Shown: positions 1 through 7,332, numbered from the stretch's first letter. The stretch is 18,687 nt of DNA from an uncultured Butyrivibrio sp. (GCA_910577605.1 CAJTON010000043.1:1-18687), one strand, 5' to 3'. The notes: generated by a model not told the origin, from the sequence alone. Made by a program: numbers and translations.

Positions 1-1212
1 GATCAACGGGCTTGTCAATGAATGGTATCTTGAAGATATGTCGGAAAGCATAAAAAGCGTCCTTACTAACCGAAGGCAGAACGGCTTTCATATCGGCTCT
101 TTTGCCCTTTACGGATACCAAAAAGATCCCGAATGCAAAGGTCATCTGATAATAGACGAAGAGGCGGCAAAAACAGTTCGTGAAGTCTTTACCCTTTACG
201 CGCAGGGCTACGGTAAAACCGCCATCGCCCGTATGCTGAACGATCGCGGCATTCCCAATCCCACAGAGTACAAACGTCTTAACGGTATGCGATATTGTCA
301 GCCGCTTAACAAAAACAGCACACTCTGGAAATATTCCGCCGTCTCCTCTATGCTTAAAAACGAAATTTACATAGGAAATATGGTTCAGGGCAAATACGGC
401 AGTGTTTCCTATAAGACCAAACAAAACAGACCGCGCCCCAAAAACGAATGGTATATTGTGGAGGGTACTCACGAACCCGTTATAGACAAGGAATTATGGG
501 ACAGAGTCCAGCGGATAAACGCGCAGAGGTCAAAACCATTTTCCTCAGGAGAACCGGGTATCTTTGCCGGAAAGTCACGCTGCCTTTACTGCGGCGGCGC
601 CATGCGCTCCTCCAAAAGCGGCAGCAGAAGATACCTCCAATGTGCAAACCGACGCATTTCCACAGGCTCCTGCCCCGGAGCTTTTATCTCCGTACAGAAA
701 CTCGAAAACATCGTCCTTGAAGAACTCAACCGGCTCACGTCAAAATATCTGGACGCGGATCTGCTGGAAGCCGGCGTCGTTTTTTGCCAAAATCCGGATA
801 CGCAGCACGCCCGGCTGCTCTCGGATATTTCTTTATATAAGAAAAAACAGAATCAATTTTCCAAAGGAATACGTCAGCTTTACGAGGACAGAATACGAGG
901 ATTACTGCCTGAAAACGACTTTGAGGACATTTTAAAAGAATTTACTGCGCGAAAACAGAGGCTTGAGCAGACGATTTCCGATGCCGAAAAAAAACTTCAG
1001 CAAACAACAAGGACGCCTCTATCCAATGACAGCCGAAAAGAGATTATCCGGCAATACACTAATCCCACGCGCCTCAACCGGGAAACAGTTGAAAGCTTCA
1101 TCGACTATATCTGCGTGGGACGGCGCATCAGCGGCACCGGGCGCGTTCCGGTAGAAATCCACTGGTCTTTCTGAGCTTTTGCCTATACCCGCATAAGATT
1201 GTTCTTACAAAG
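1..1212 (+). mobile_element. End of a serine-recombinase-bearing element inserted in cotJC (other end outside window)
   Basis: A large serine recombinase gene runs to 1174. Only about 40 bases later the reading frame of a conserved spore coat gene (cotJC) begins in mid-gene. Large serine recombinase genes commonly sit at the extreme end of the element they mobilise, beside the attachment site, so the element boundary is inferred to lie between 1175 and about 1215. CotJC-like sequence is clear from 1215 onward (Ala-Ala-Glu-Gln-Lys-Ala-Arg). The left end, the rest of the cargo and the 5' half of cotJC lie upstream of the window, so size and type (prophage, integrative conjugative element, skin-like element) cannot be told. 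Confidence 0.6.
2..1174 (+). CDS. Large serine recombinase, C-terminal part (5' truncated by window)
   Basis: This is the site-specific DNA integrase/excisionase of a mobile element. The frame is open to the left edge, and the residues before the first in-window ATG (Asn-Glu-Trp-Tyr-Leu-Glu-Asp at 17-37) continue the family pattern, so the ATG at 38 is internal and the true start lies upstream. Visible parts, in order, are the recombinase DNA-binding domain (NRRQNGFHIGSFALYGYQ, then the EEAAKTVREVFTLYAQG helix), a zinc ribbon with cysteine codons at 581, 590, 641 and 671, a long coiled coil (about 830-1020), and the usual C-terminal segment ending VEIHWSF. The resolvase-type catalytic domain with the nucleophilic serine is outside the window, so catalytic competence cannot be judged. 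The part seen has no frameshift or stop. It runs codirectionally into the cotJC fragment. Confidence 0.92.
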   Translation: MNGLVNEWYLEDMSESIKSVLTNRRQNGFHIGSFALYGYQKDPECKGHLIIDEEAAKTVREVFTLYAQGYGKTAIARMLNDRGIPNPTEYKRLNGMRYCQPLNKNSTLWKYSAVSSMLKNEIYIGNMVQGKYGSVSYKTKQNRPRPKNEWYIVEGTHEPVIDKELWDRVQRINAQRSKPFSSGEPGIFAGKSRCLYCGGAMRSSKSGSRRYLQCANRRISTGSCPGAFISVQKLENIVLEELNRLTSKYLDADLLEAGVVFCQNPDTQHARLLSDISLYKKKQNQFSKGIRQLYEDRIRGLLPENDFEDILKEFTARKQRLEQTISDAEKKLQQTTRTPLSNDSRKEIIRQYTNPTRLNRETVESFIDYICVGRRISGTGRVPVEIHWSF

Positions 1213-1229
1213 TCGCAGCAGAGCAAAAG
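1176..1229. other. Candidate attachment-site junction (attL/attR)
   Basis: The junction between recombinase stop and cotJC frame carries a perfect 7-base inverted repeat, CTTTTGC at 1176-1182 and GCAAAAG at 1223-1229. Its centre is near 1202/1203. Large serine recombinase sites are about 40-50 bp imperfect dyads around a dinucleotide core, so size and position fit. An integrated hybrid site need not be symmetrical and the match may be chance. The exact crossover cannot be fixed without the other end. Confidence 0.35.
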
Positions 1230-1412
1230 GCAAGAGTAGTTTACGACAACCTGCTGCGCCTGCTTGACGATCCAGACATCGTAGCGCCGCTGCGTTTTCT
1301 GCGCGCAAGGGAGATCGTGCATTTCCAGCGTTTCGGTGAAGCACTCAACATCACGCAGGATAAACTGGACTGCAAAAACGTATACGCTTTCAATCCGGCG
1401 TTTGACAGATAA
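1197..1412 (+). pseudogene. cotJC: cotJC 3' fragment (manganese-catalase-like spore coat protein), interrupted by element
   Basis: The frame opens after an in-frame TAA at 1194 and ends at TAA 1410-1412. It has no start codon or ribosome binding site. From 1215 it encodes a clear CotJC C-terminus: AAEQKARVVYDNLLRL, then DDPDIVAPLRFL, REIVHFQRFGEAL and a closing NVYAFNPAFD. CotJC is a ferritin-like di-metal coat protein related to manganese catalase. The Glu in AAEQ (codon 1221) and the His in IVHFQ (codon 1320) are 33 residues apart, the same spacing as the Glu148/His181 metal ligands of the Lactobacillus plantarum catalase. The first part of the four-helix bundle, which would carry the other ligands, is missing. 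Conservation up to the stop codon suggests a recent insertion or an element that can still excise to restore the gene. It could instead be a dead remnant. Confidence 0.85.
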
Positions 1413-1423
1413 CCGTCTGCGCA

Positions 1424-1466
1424 CAAAAATGACAGCCGTCCTCAGGGTGAACCCCGAAGGCGGCTG
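1424..1466 (-). terminator. Rho-independent terminator of purA
   Basis: Hairpin with arms 1433-1447 and 1452-1466 (CAGCCGTC pairing with GGCGGCTG and GGG with CCC, loop TGAA, two internal mismatches). On the minus strand it is followed by ATTTTTG, complement of 1424-1430. It lies just past the purA stop. It also sits 20 bases after the cotJC stop on the plus strand, where a weaker T-rich stretch follows, so it may work in both directions. Confidence 0.75.
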
Positions 1467-1482
1467 CCTTTATGCGTTGTCT

Positions 1483-2760
1483 TTATTTTCTAAGAATTAT
1501 GTCATGCCTCTTGGGCCCGTTGGAGATCATCGTTATAGGAACGCCGATTTCCGCCTCGATCGCCTCGATATAGTCTCGGCACTCCTTGGGAAGCTCATCG
1601 TAATTCCTGATTCCTCCGATGTCGCATTTCCAGCCCTTGTAGGTCTTAAGAACCGGCTTTGCCTTTTCAAGCTTATAGGTCACGGGAAAATCCTTTATAA
1701 CCTCTCCGTCTATCTCGTACCCGACGCACATGGGAATCTCGTCAAGATAGCCGAGCGCGTCAACGACCGTCAGCGCCACCTCCGTAGCGCCCTGCATACG
1801 GCAGCCGTAGCGCGTCGCAACCGCGTCAAACCAGCCCATTCTTCTGGGACGTCCGGTAGTCGCTCCGAATTCGCCTCCGTCGCCTCCGCGTCTTCTCATC
1901 TCGTCTGCCTCAGCCCCGAATATCTCGCTCACAAAGGCTCCCGCTCCGACTGCGGACGAGTATGCCTTTACAACGGTAACTACGTCCCTTATCTCCTGCG
2001 CCGGTATTCCCGCGCCGATCGCGCCGTAAGCCGCGAGCGTCGAGGACGAGGTGACCATCGGATATATTCCGTGGTCGGGGTCCTTAAGCGAGCCGAGCTG
2101 TCCCTCCAAAAGAACTGTTTTGCCTTCTTTTATCGCGTTGTGAAGGAAAAGCGAAACATCCGCGACATAAGGCTTTATCATATCCCTGTATGACAAAAGA
2201 AGCTCAAATATTGCGTCCGGATCCATCGTCGGCTTATGGTACAAATGCTCGAGCAGAATATTCTTGTACTCTACCACTCTCCCGACCTTTTCCTTGAGCG
2301 AAGCCTCGTCAAAAAGCTCGCTTACCTGAAATCCGATTTTGGCGTATTTATCCGAATAAAAAGGAGCGATGCCCGATTTTGTCGAGCCGAACGCCTTGCC
2401 TCCAAGACGCTCCTCTTCAAAAGCGTCAAAATCCACATGGTAAGGCATAAGTATCTGCGCCCTGTCAGACACAAGAAGCTTAGGCGTAGGCACACCGCGC
2501 TCCTCAAGTCCTTTGACCTCTTTCAGAAGATAAGGAATATTAAGCGCAACACCGTTGCCGATTATACTTGTCGTGTGGCTGTAAAAAACGCCCGACGGAA
2601 GCAGATGCAGCGCAAATTTGCCGTAATCGTTGATAATGGTATGTCCGGCGTTGCTTCCTCCCTGAAATCTCACTATTATGTCCGATTTCTCTGCCAGCAT
2701 ATCCGTGATCTTGCCCTTGCCTTCATCGCCCCAGTTGGCACCAACTATCGCTCTAACCAT
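1483..2760 (-). CDS. purA: Adenylosuccinate synthetase
   Basis: PurA catalyses the GTP-dependent condensation of IMP and aspartate to adenylosuccinate, the first committed step of AMP synthesis, in the cytosol. The 425-residue length is normal. The N-terminal phosphate-binding loop GDEGKGK is at residues 11-17 with the catalytic Asp at 12; GSNAGHT at 35-41 supplies the catalytic His at 40; DHGIYPMVTSS lies in the middle; and a GTP-base-binding type segment SNGPKRHDII ends the protein. The segment LLEGQLGSLKDPDHG differs from the textbook EGAQG form, a recognisable subfamily variant. The ATG has an AGGAGGAG ribosome binding site (2766-2773) five bases upstream. It is monocistronic, with its own promoter and terminator. 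Confidence 0.97.
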   Translation of the reverse strand: MVRAIVGANWGDEGKGKITDMLAEKSDIIVRFQGGSNAGHTIINDYGKFALHLLPSGVFYSHTTSIIGNGVALNIPYLLKEVKGLEERGVPTPKLLVSDRAQILMPYHVDFDAFEEERLGGKAFGSTKSGIAPFYSDKYAKIGFQVSELFDEASLKEKVGRVVEYKNILLEHLYHKPTMDPDAIFELLLSYRDMIKPYVADVSLFLHNAIKEGKTVLLEGQLGSLKDPDHGIYPMVTSSSTLAAYGAIGAGIPAQEIRDVVTVVKAYSSAVGAGAFVSEIFGAEADEMRRRGGDGGEFGATTGRPRRMGWFDAVATRYGCRMQGATEVALTVVDALGYLDEIPMCVGYEIDGEVIKDFPVTYKLEKAKPVLKTYKGWKCDIGGIRNYDELPKECRDYIEAIEAEIGVPITMISNGPKRHDIILRK

Positions 2761-2838
2761 GCGTTCTCCTCCTGTTTACCTTTTACTGCTTGTTTCATTG
2801 GTCATGCGCTCCAAAACAGCTTTGAAACACACTATGAT

Positions 2839-2867
2839 AGTATACACTAAAACAACGCATGTGTAAA
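2839..2867 (-). promoter_or_regulatory. purA promoter
   Basis: On the minus strand a -35 box TTTACA (2862-2867) is separated by exactly 17 bases from a -10 box TATACT (2839-2844). Transcription would start near 2832 and give a leader of about 70 bases. No purine riboswitch is evident in that short leader. Confidence 0.75.
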
Positions 2868-2905
2868 TATTTTTTTACCCTTGTTTTAAAGCCCTGAGAG
2901 TATAT

Positions 2906-3574
2906 TTAAAGCTTTGCAAGAAGCTTTCTCATCATGCCGGATTTCCTGTCAAACTCCGCCATAAATTCCTCCTCGCTTTTTGCCTCTGTCTTTATATAGA
3001 ACATATTTATAAGCATAAGCTCAAGCTGCTTTGCGTCAGCCTCGGAAAGTATTTTCACCTTCTCTGAAACATCGAGCAGGAGGTAATGCCATTTCAGCAC
3101 ATATTCCCTGTATTCCGGATAATCCGGTATGTCAAGCCACCTGCTTATCCTGACCTTGACGCGGTTTGCCTTTTTGCACTGGTCCTTCTGTAAAAAATAA
3201 CGGTAATCCCCGTTTTCATAGTATCTTCCGAGCGGAAACAGCCTGCACATACCCGGTCTGTATTCATGTATCGAGCAGCGTCCGTCTTTGTCAAGATACG
3301 GACAGCGGGCATCCGCGCCGCTCATTCTTATATTGGGGAGGATCACGCCGTCCGCCATATTAAGCTCAAGCTTGTTTTGCAGCAGGCTTTCAATGCTCTC
3401 GCCGCTGTTCGTTCTTATCCTGAACACATCGAGCGGGTCAAGCACAACGGAATTTCCCATATCCGTACAGCAGGCGTGGCACCCCTCGCAGCCGTTGCAG
3501 CCGAGCCTTGCCATGTCGTTTACGCCATACAGTCTGCCGTCCGATATATCCTCAAGATTACAGTTACGAAACAT
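2906..3574 (-). CDS. YkgJ-family cysteine cluster protein (UPF0153 type)
   Basis: This 222-residue protein has the hallmark CxxCxxCxxCC cluster (C26, C29, C32, C35, C36) followed by a second set in the pattern C91-PYL, C100-SIHEYRP, C110-RLFP. This is the metal-binding signature of the YkgJ/CxxCxxCC family (Pfam PF03692), thought to bind zinc or an iron-sulfur cluster. No enzymatic role is established for most members, and none is assigned here. There is no signal peptide or membrane segment, so it is cytosolic. The start is supported by AGGAGG at 3581-3586, six bases from the ATG. It lies 16 bases behind the MATE gene and is probably cotranscribed with it. The C-terminal ~90 residues are basic and helical without a recognised domain. 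Confidence 0.85.
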   Translation of the reverse strand: MFRNCNLEDISDGRLYGVNDMARLGCNGCEGCHACCTDMGNSVVLDPLDVFRIRTNSGESIESLLQNKLELNMADGVILPNIRMSGADARCPYLDKDGRCSIHEYRPGMCRLFPLGRYYENGDYRYFLQKDQCKKANRVKVRISRWLDIPDYPEYREYVLKWHYLLLDVSEKVKILSEADAKQLELMLINMFYIKTEAKSEEEFMAEFDRKSGMMRKLLAKL

Positions 3575-3590
3575 TCCGATCCTCCTGCCG

Positions 3591-4979
3591 TCAGGTGCGC
3601 ACGATTTTATTTATCCACACGCCTTTTTTTACAAGAACAAAGCCGACAGCGCATTTTATAAGGTCAAGCGCCTGTATGCTGAAAAACAAAAGTAACAGCG
3701 GCACTCCCGTATATCTGCTTATCACAAATGCGACGGGAACGGAGATCACCCACAGAAACACGCTGTCGAAAAGAAAAGTGACGATCGTTTTGCCGCCTGA
3801 GCGCAGCGTAAAATACGCCGCATGCATAAACGCGTACGCAGGCATGAACGCCGCTGAAATTCTCATGACCTGCCCCGCAAGCTGTCTTACTCCGTCATTT
3901 GTTTTATAAAGCTTCGGAAACAACGGGGCAAGAAGCGCCAGCAGCGCGCCTATCCCGACGCACAGCAGCACGGAAAAGGTTATCAGCTTTCTGTCCGTAT
4001 CCTTTGCCTCGTCGTATCTCTCCGCTCCGAGGAGCTGTCCCACGACAATTGCAATCGCGTCTCCGAACGCAATGAACACGACATTGAAAAGATTGGTTAT
4101 AGTTGAAGATATATTTATGGCGGCGACCGCGTCAAGACCGCGCATTGAATAGCACTGATTCAGCGCCGCGATACCCGCCGCCCACAGCACTTCGTTCAGC
4201 ATAAGAGGCGCGCCGCGCATTACTATCTGTTTGGTAAGCGCCGCCGGAACCGCCGGCTTTCTGTACGCTCCCTTGATAAAAGGCATTTTTTCTTTATTTG
4301 TATGCGTCCATATTATTACGATCGCCGCCTGTACATACCTTGAAATAACAGTCGCTATCGCCGCTCCCTCGACTCCAAGCGCCGGAAATCCAAATTTGCC
4401 GAATATAAGCACATAATTCAGTCCAAGATTTACAGCCACCGCCGCGATACCCGCCTTCATGGAAACCGAAGTCTCTCCGCATTCGCGCAACGTTCCGCTG
4501 TAAGACTGCTCTATGGCGAACGGGATCATACCTATAAGCATTATCCGGAGGTATTTTTTGCCGTATATGAGCGCGTCCTCAACCGACAGGCCGTTACCTT
4601 CGCCATGAAGATAAAGCCTGATAAGATTTTCACCGAAAAATGACAGCGCCAGTATTCCCAGAGCCGTAATTCCGATGCATATATACATTTTAAAGCGGAA
4701 AGTGTTCCGGACCCCCTCGTCGTCTCCCGCCCCGTAATACTGCGCGGTAAATATCCCTGCGCCCGAAATCGCCCCGAATATAGCCAGATTAAATACTATC
4801 AGCAGCTGGTTCACAATGGCTATTCCCGACATCTGCTCGGTTCCTACACGTCCGACCATAATATTGTCCAAAAGACCGACAAAATTGGTGATTCCGTTCT
4901 GTATCATTATCGGAACTGCAACGCTTAAAGTTTTCTTATAAAACTGACTGTCCCCTATATATTTTGATTTGATCGACAT
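3591..4979 (-). CDS. MATE family multidrug/toxin efflux transporter
   Basis: This 462-residue integral membrane protein has about twelve hydrophobic segments in two halves, as expected for cation-coupled antiporters of the MATE (MOP superfamily) type. The N-terminal signature VAVPIMIQNGITNFVGLLDNIM and the repeat-like VNQLLIVFNLAIFG match the family. The equivalent second-half segment (RGAPLMLNEVLWAAGIAALNQ) is also present. The substrate cannot be predicted. The start codon at 4979 follows a modest GGGTGA Shine-Dalgarno and lies about 40 bases from the predicted transcript start. It is the first gene of a two-gene unit with the cysteine-cluster protein. Confidence 0.93.
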   Translation of the reverse strand: MSIKSKYIGDSQFYKKTLSVAVPIMIQNGITNFVGLLDNIMVGRVGTEQMSGIAIVNQLLIVFNLAIFGAISGAGIFTAQYYGAGDDEGVRNTFRFKMYICIGITALGILALSFFGENLIRLYLHGEGNGLSVEDALIYGKKYLRIMLIGMIPFAIEQSYSGTLRECGETSVSMKAGIAAVAVNLGLNYVLIFGKFGFPALGVEGAAIATVISRYVQAAIVIIWTHTNKEKMPFIKGAYRKPAVPAALTKQIVMRGAPLMLNEVLWAAGIAALNQCYSMRGLDAVAAINISSTITNLFNVVFIAFGDAIAIVVGQLLGAERYDEAKDTDRKLITFSVLLCVGIGALLALLAPLFPKLYKTNDGVRQLAGQVMRISAAFMPAYAFMHAAYFTLRSGGKTIVTFLFDSVFLWVISVPVAFVISRYTGVPLLLLFFSIQALDLIKCAVGFVLVKKGVWINKIVRT

Positions 4980-5025
4980 TTTATCACCCGTCCAACATTC
5001 TTATATTTTCTGCGCCGTTCCCACC

Positions 5026-5054
5026 ACTATATCAAATGTTGTCCGACCTTTCAA
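5026..5054 (-). promoter_or_regulatory. Promoter of the MATE / cysteine-cluster operon
   Basis: The -35 box TTGAAA (5049-5054) and -10 box TATAGT (5026-5031) on the minus strand have a 17-base spacer. The gap between the upstream small gene (stop at 5058) and the MATE gene is about 78 bases, and this promoter fills it. Confidence 0.65.
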
Positions 5055-5057
5055 GTG

Positions 5058-5306
5058 TCAATCCGACATCCAGTGCATTATTCCGGTTATTTTTTTCGCC
5101 GCTTCAATTATATCCGTCTTATTCTCGCGCATATACTCTTCAAACTCCGCCTTCTCGTTTTCTAAAAAGCCGTTGTTTATAGTTATCGTGCAGTCCGGTA
5201 TCCTGCCCTCGGCGCTCTTATTCCCGTCCTCGAACAGCACGGACACAAAAGGCTTGCCGTCCTTAAAAAGAACCGACGAATGGGTAAGTCTGACAGTGGA
5301 TTTCAT
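5058..5306 (-). CDS. Small hypothetical protein downstream of the ATPase/TOPRIM-like pair
   Basis: I do not recognise this 82-residue acidic protein (MKSTVRLTHSSVLFKDGKPF at its start). The N-terminal half reads as a small beta sheet, including a VSVLFEDGN turn, and the C-terminal third is helical and acidic (ENEKAEFEEYMREN). There is no membrane segment or signal. The frame is open further upstream to 5375, but the ATG at 5304-5306 is preferred because GGAGGT lies six bases before it. The longer form would start inside the upstream gene without a better ribosome binding site. It begins 22 bases after the TOPRIM-like gene and is probably on the same transcript. It could be a third part of that system or an unrelated resident gene; its base composition is closer to the host background than its two upstream neighbours. 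Confidence 0.75.
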   Translation of the reverse strand: MKSTVRLTHSSVLFKDGKPFVSVLFEDGNKSAEGRIPDCTITINNGFLENEKAEFEEYMRENKTDIIEAAKKITGIMHWMSD

Positions 5307-5328
5307 AGTGTTACCTCCGTTGCATATA

Positions 5329-5934
5329 TTATTTCCATAGTCTTTCATCAGGAAGTTGCTCAAAACAATATTCAATTAATTCAAGCATATTTGTTTCTTC
5401 TACTTTCTTTAATTTTTCCGCAAAAGTTCTTATCTGATTAATACTGTCAGCATTGACAGGACCTGTATTTATCGGAAATATTTTACTGTAATATGTTCCT
5501 TTTTCTGAATTTGCAATTCGTTTTACCATTATTCCGGCTCTCATCATAACATCTTCCAGATTGGTTCTGTTATATATAGGTACAATATATTCATTTAAAG
5601 GATGTCCATTAAATAATTCCCCTGATATGTATGCATTCATCGCCGTTTCACAACAGTCATCCGTATCCATGATTATAAACAGCTTAAATTTCTTTAATTT
5701 TTTTGTCTTTTTGTCGTATTCCACAGAATATTCCTCGGCAAATTTTTTCGGGGTCAAAAAAGGACTCCTGTCAAGAAAATTTTTTAAGCCATTGATTTGA
5801 ATACTGCCTCTATTCTCTCGTATGATTTTTATCGGAAGGTGAAGATTTGTGTATATATACCTGACCAAATTATACTCCGATTTACCGGGTACAATAACAA
5901 CACCCTTGGTATATCTCAACGCTTCAAAAGGCAC
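5329..5934 (-). CDS. TOPRIM/RloB-like protein, putative nuclease partner of the adjacent ATPase
   Basis: This 201-residue protein has a TOPRIM-like layout: an N-terminal strand and turn VVIVPGKSE at residues 12-20, a central hydrophobic strand with acidic cluster FIIMDTDD at 86-93, and a downstream YNRTNLEDVMMRAG (121-134), where RloB relatives have a conserved ligand-binding segment. In typical TOPRIM domains the first acidic residue is in the VEG position. Here that position is Pro (VPG), with Glu20 (the E of GKSE) instead, as in RloB-type GxTE motifs. The gene follows the ATPase with 2 bases between stop and start, so the two are translationally linked. Such ATPase plus RloB/TOPRIM pairs are known as anti-phage systems (AbiL, RloAB), in which the small partner is thought to be the effector. 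Assignment rests on layout and context, so subfamily is uncertain. The gene is visibly AT-rich. Confidence 0.6.
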   Translation of the reverse strand: MPFEALRYTKGVVIVPGKSEYNLVRYIYTNLHLPIKIIRENRGSIQINGLKNFLDRSPFLTPKKFAEEYSVEYDKKTKKLKKFKLFIIMDTDDCCETAMNAYISGELFNGHPLNEYIVPIYNRTNLEDVMMRAGIMVKRIANSEKGTYYSKIFPINTGPVNADSINQIRTFAEKLKKVEETNMLELIEYCFEQLPDERLWK

Positions 5935-5936
5935 TC

Positions 5937-7283
5937 TTATTTTCCTCCTTCTTTATCCGATGCAACCGTCCTGAGTTCATTTATAATTAAATCGTAGTCT
6001 AAGGAATCCACTATCGGTACTCCTCCGAATAATCCTTTCAGATACATGATTCTCGGATTATTTGTTCCCTGAATCCGAGGATACTTATCCAGACATTTGA
6101 CCTCCTTATTTCCCTGATAATCCACAGTAATTAAATAAACTGACTTAATGTCGATACTTTCAAGCATATACGTATTATGCGTGGTAATAATTAATTGCCC
6201 CGTAATGCCGTATGTCATAGATTCCAGAATGCTCTTCAAAAGCAGATCGTGTATTCCGTCATCTATTTCGTCATAAACCACAGTCACCCCGCAGAATACG
6301 CCTAACAGTGAATGAATTATTTCGAGTATATGCTGAGTTCCGGCCGATTCATTTTTGAAAACAATAGTCCGTATTTTACCTCCTATCATTTTTTTTACAC
6401 AAAGCTTATATGCAACCATGTTTTTTACATATTTCTTTTCGTAAAATACTTCCTTTATATCCGCATAAGCCTGAGTAAAAAAATCGCACAGAATTCTTTC
6501 GGTCCTGTCTAAAACCGCCTCGTTTGAAGCTGAAACATACCCATCGCTCAAATTGCTGAGTATATTATCCGGCACTCCGGCGTTTATCTCTCTTCCCGAA
6601 GACGAACTCTTTTTATAATGGACCGTCATACTTTGCAACATATCAAGAATATCAAAAACATATGAAAGATAATTATTTTGAATATACTGCTCGTTTTTTT
6701 CGTTTCTTTCCTTATTCAGAATACTTAGAAGTGTATGCTTCCCCCAGTATTTATCTATCTCGTCACAAATTTCTTCCTCCGCCTTTTTATTGCCGAACAG
6801 TTTGCCGGAAAAAGCCGTGCGGATTCCGTTATCGTCCTTTATTTCATATAATGTCCCGCTTTGTTTTCCGGTAAAATAATATAATTTTTCATATACAAAC
6901 CTTTCGGCAAAGCTCAAAATATAGTATCCCTCATGTCCGCCGACCCGAAATCCGAATTCCATAACGGTTTCTTCATCACATTCCGCCATTCTGCACTTAT
7001 CGCTGAGCCTTAAGATATTCGTATTATCCAAAAACATATCATGTAACTTTTCAGGCAGCATTTTTTCATGTATCAATTCCATAATTTTCTCAGAATCCAC
7101 AAGCATCTCAAACGAATCTATACTTCTTCTTAAAAAATCTATGCTGTTTACAAAATTAGACTTTCCGCTTCCATTTTCCCCATAAACAGAAATGAATTTC
7201 TTGGCGCCCTTGCTTCCGTTTCTGAAATCAAACATAACGTCCTTAAACGACATAAAATTTTTTAATTTTATATATGTGAACAT
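5937..7283 (-). CDS. ABC-type AAA family ATPase (AAA_21/AAA_15-like), putative defence ATPase
   Basis: This 448-residue protein has one split ABC-type ATPase domain: Walker A GENGSGKS at residues 35-42, a degenerate signature ESAGTQ at 312-317, Walker B VVYDEID at 335-341 with a D-loop-like GIHD, and a switch histidine in TTHNT at 367-371. About 260 residues of helical insert separate Walker A from the signature. This is the RloA/AbiL/OLD-like class of ATPases that control a TOPRIM or RloB partner encoded next to them. The frame extends to an ATG at 7298. The ATG at 7281-7283 is preferred because GGAGGT (7291-7296) is seven bases upstream, and the predicted transcript start near 7297 would leave the longer form without a leader. 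The low G+C suggests horizontal acquisition. Confidence 0.85.
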   Translation of the reverse strand: MFTYIKLKNFMSFKDVMFDFRNGSKGAKKFISVYGENGSGKSNFVNSIDFLRRSIDSFEMLVDSEKIMELIHEKMLPEKLHDMFLDNTNILRLSDKCRMAECDEETVMEFGFRVGGHEGYYILSFAERFVYEKLYYFTGKQSGTLYEIKDDNGIRTAFSGKLFGNKKAEEEICDEIDKYWGKHTLLSILNKERNEKNEQYIQNNYLSYVFDILDMLQSMTVHYKKSSSSGREINAGVPDNILSNLSDGYVSASNEAVLDRTERILCDFFTQAYADIKEVFYEKKYVKNMVAYKLCVKKMIGGKIRTIVFKNESAGTQHILEIIHSLLGVFCGVTVVYDEIDDGIHDLLLKSILESMTYGITGQLIITTHNTYMLESIDIKSVYLITVDYQGNKEVKCLDKYPRIQGTNNPRIMYLKGLFGGVPIVDSLDYDLIINELRTVASDKEGGK

Positions 7284-7303
7284 TCCGCGCACCTCCATAA
7301 TTT

Positions 7304-7332
7304 ATTCTATCTCCTTTTGGCAAATGTGTCAA
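7304..7332 (-). promoter_or_regulatory. Promoter of the ATPase/TOPRIM-like unit
   Basis: A near-consensus promoter on the minus strand: -35 TTGACA (7327-7332), a 17-base spacer, and -10 TAGAAT (7304-7309). Transcription would begin near 7297, giving a leader of only ~14 bases before the preferred ATG at 7283. Just upstream, ACAAC (7332-7336) and GTTGT (7349-7353) form a weak inverted repeat, which might be an operator. Confidence 0.65.

Noticed and set aside
448..1154. Plus-strand frames nested in the recombinase gene.
   Set aside because: They are out-of-frame shadows of the recombinase, whose zinc ribbon and C-terminal motifs lie in one uninterrupted frame.
1336..2850. Long plus-strand open frames opposite purA (1336-2193 and 2236-2850).
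   Set aside because: They are antisense to a complete, motif-bearing purA, their predicted proteins are Arg/Ser-rich without any family pattern, and they lack ribosome binding sites. They are shadow frames.
5329..7283. Reading the ATPase/TOPRIM pair as PARIS (AriA/AriB) or as a retron-associated module.
   Set aside because: The small protein does not show a clear DUF4435 pattern and no reverse transcriptase or msr/msd-like RNA is nearby. An AbiL/RloAB-like label fits the sizes and layout better.
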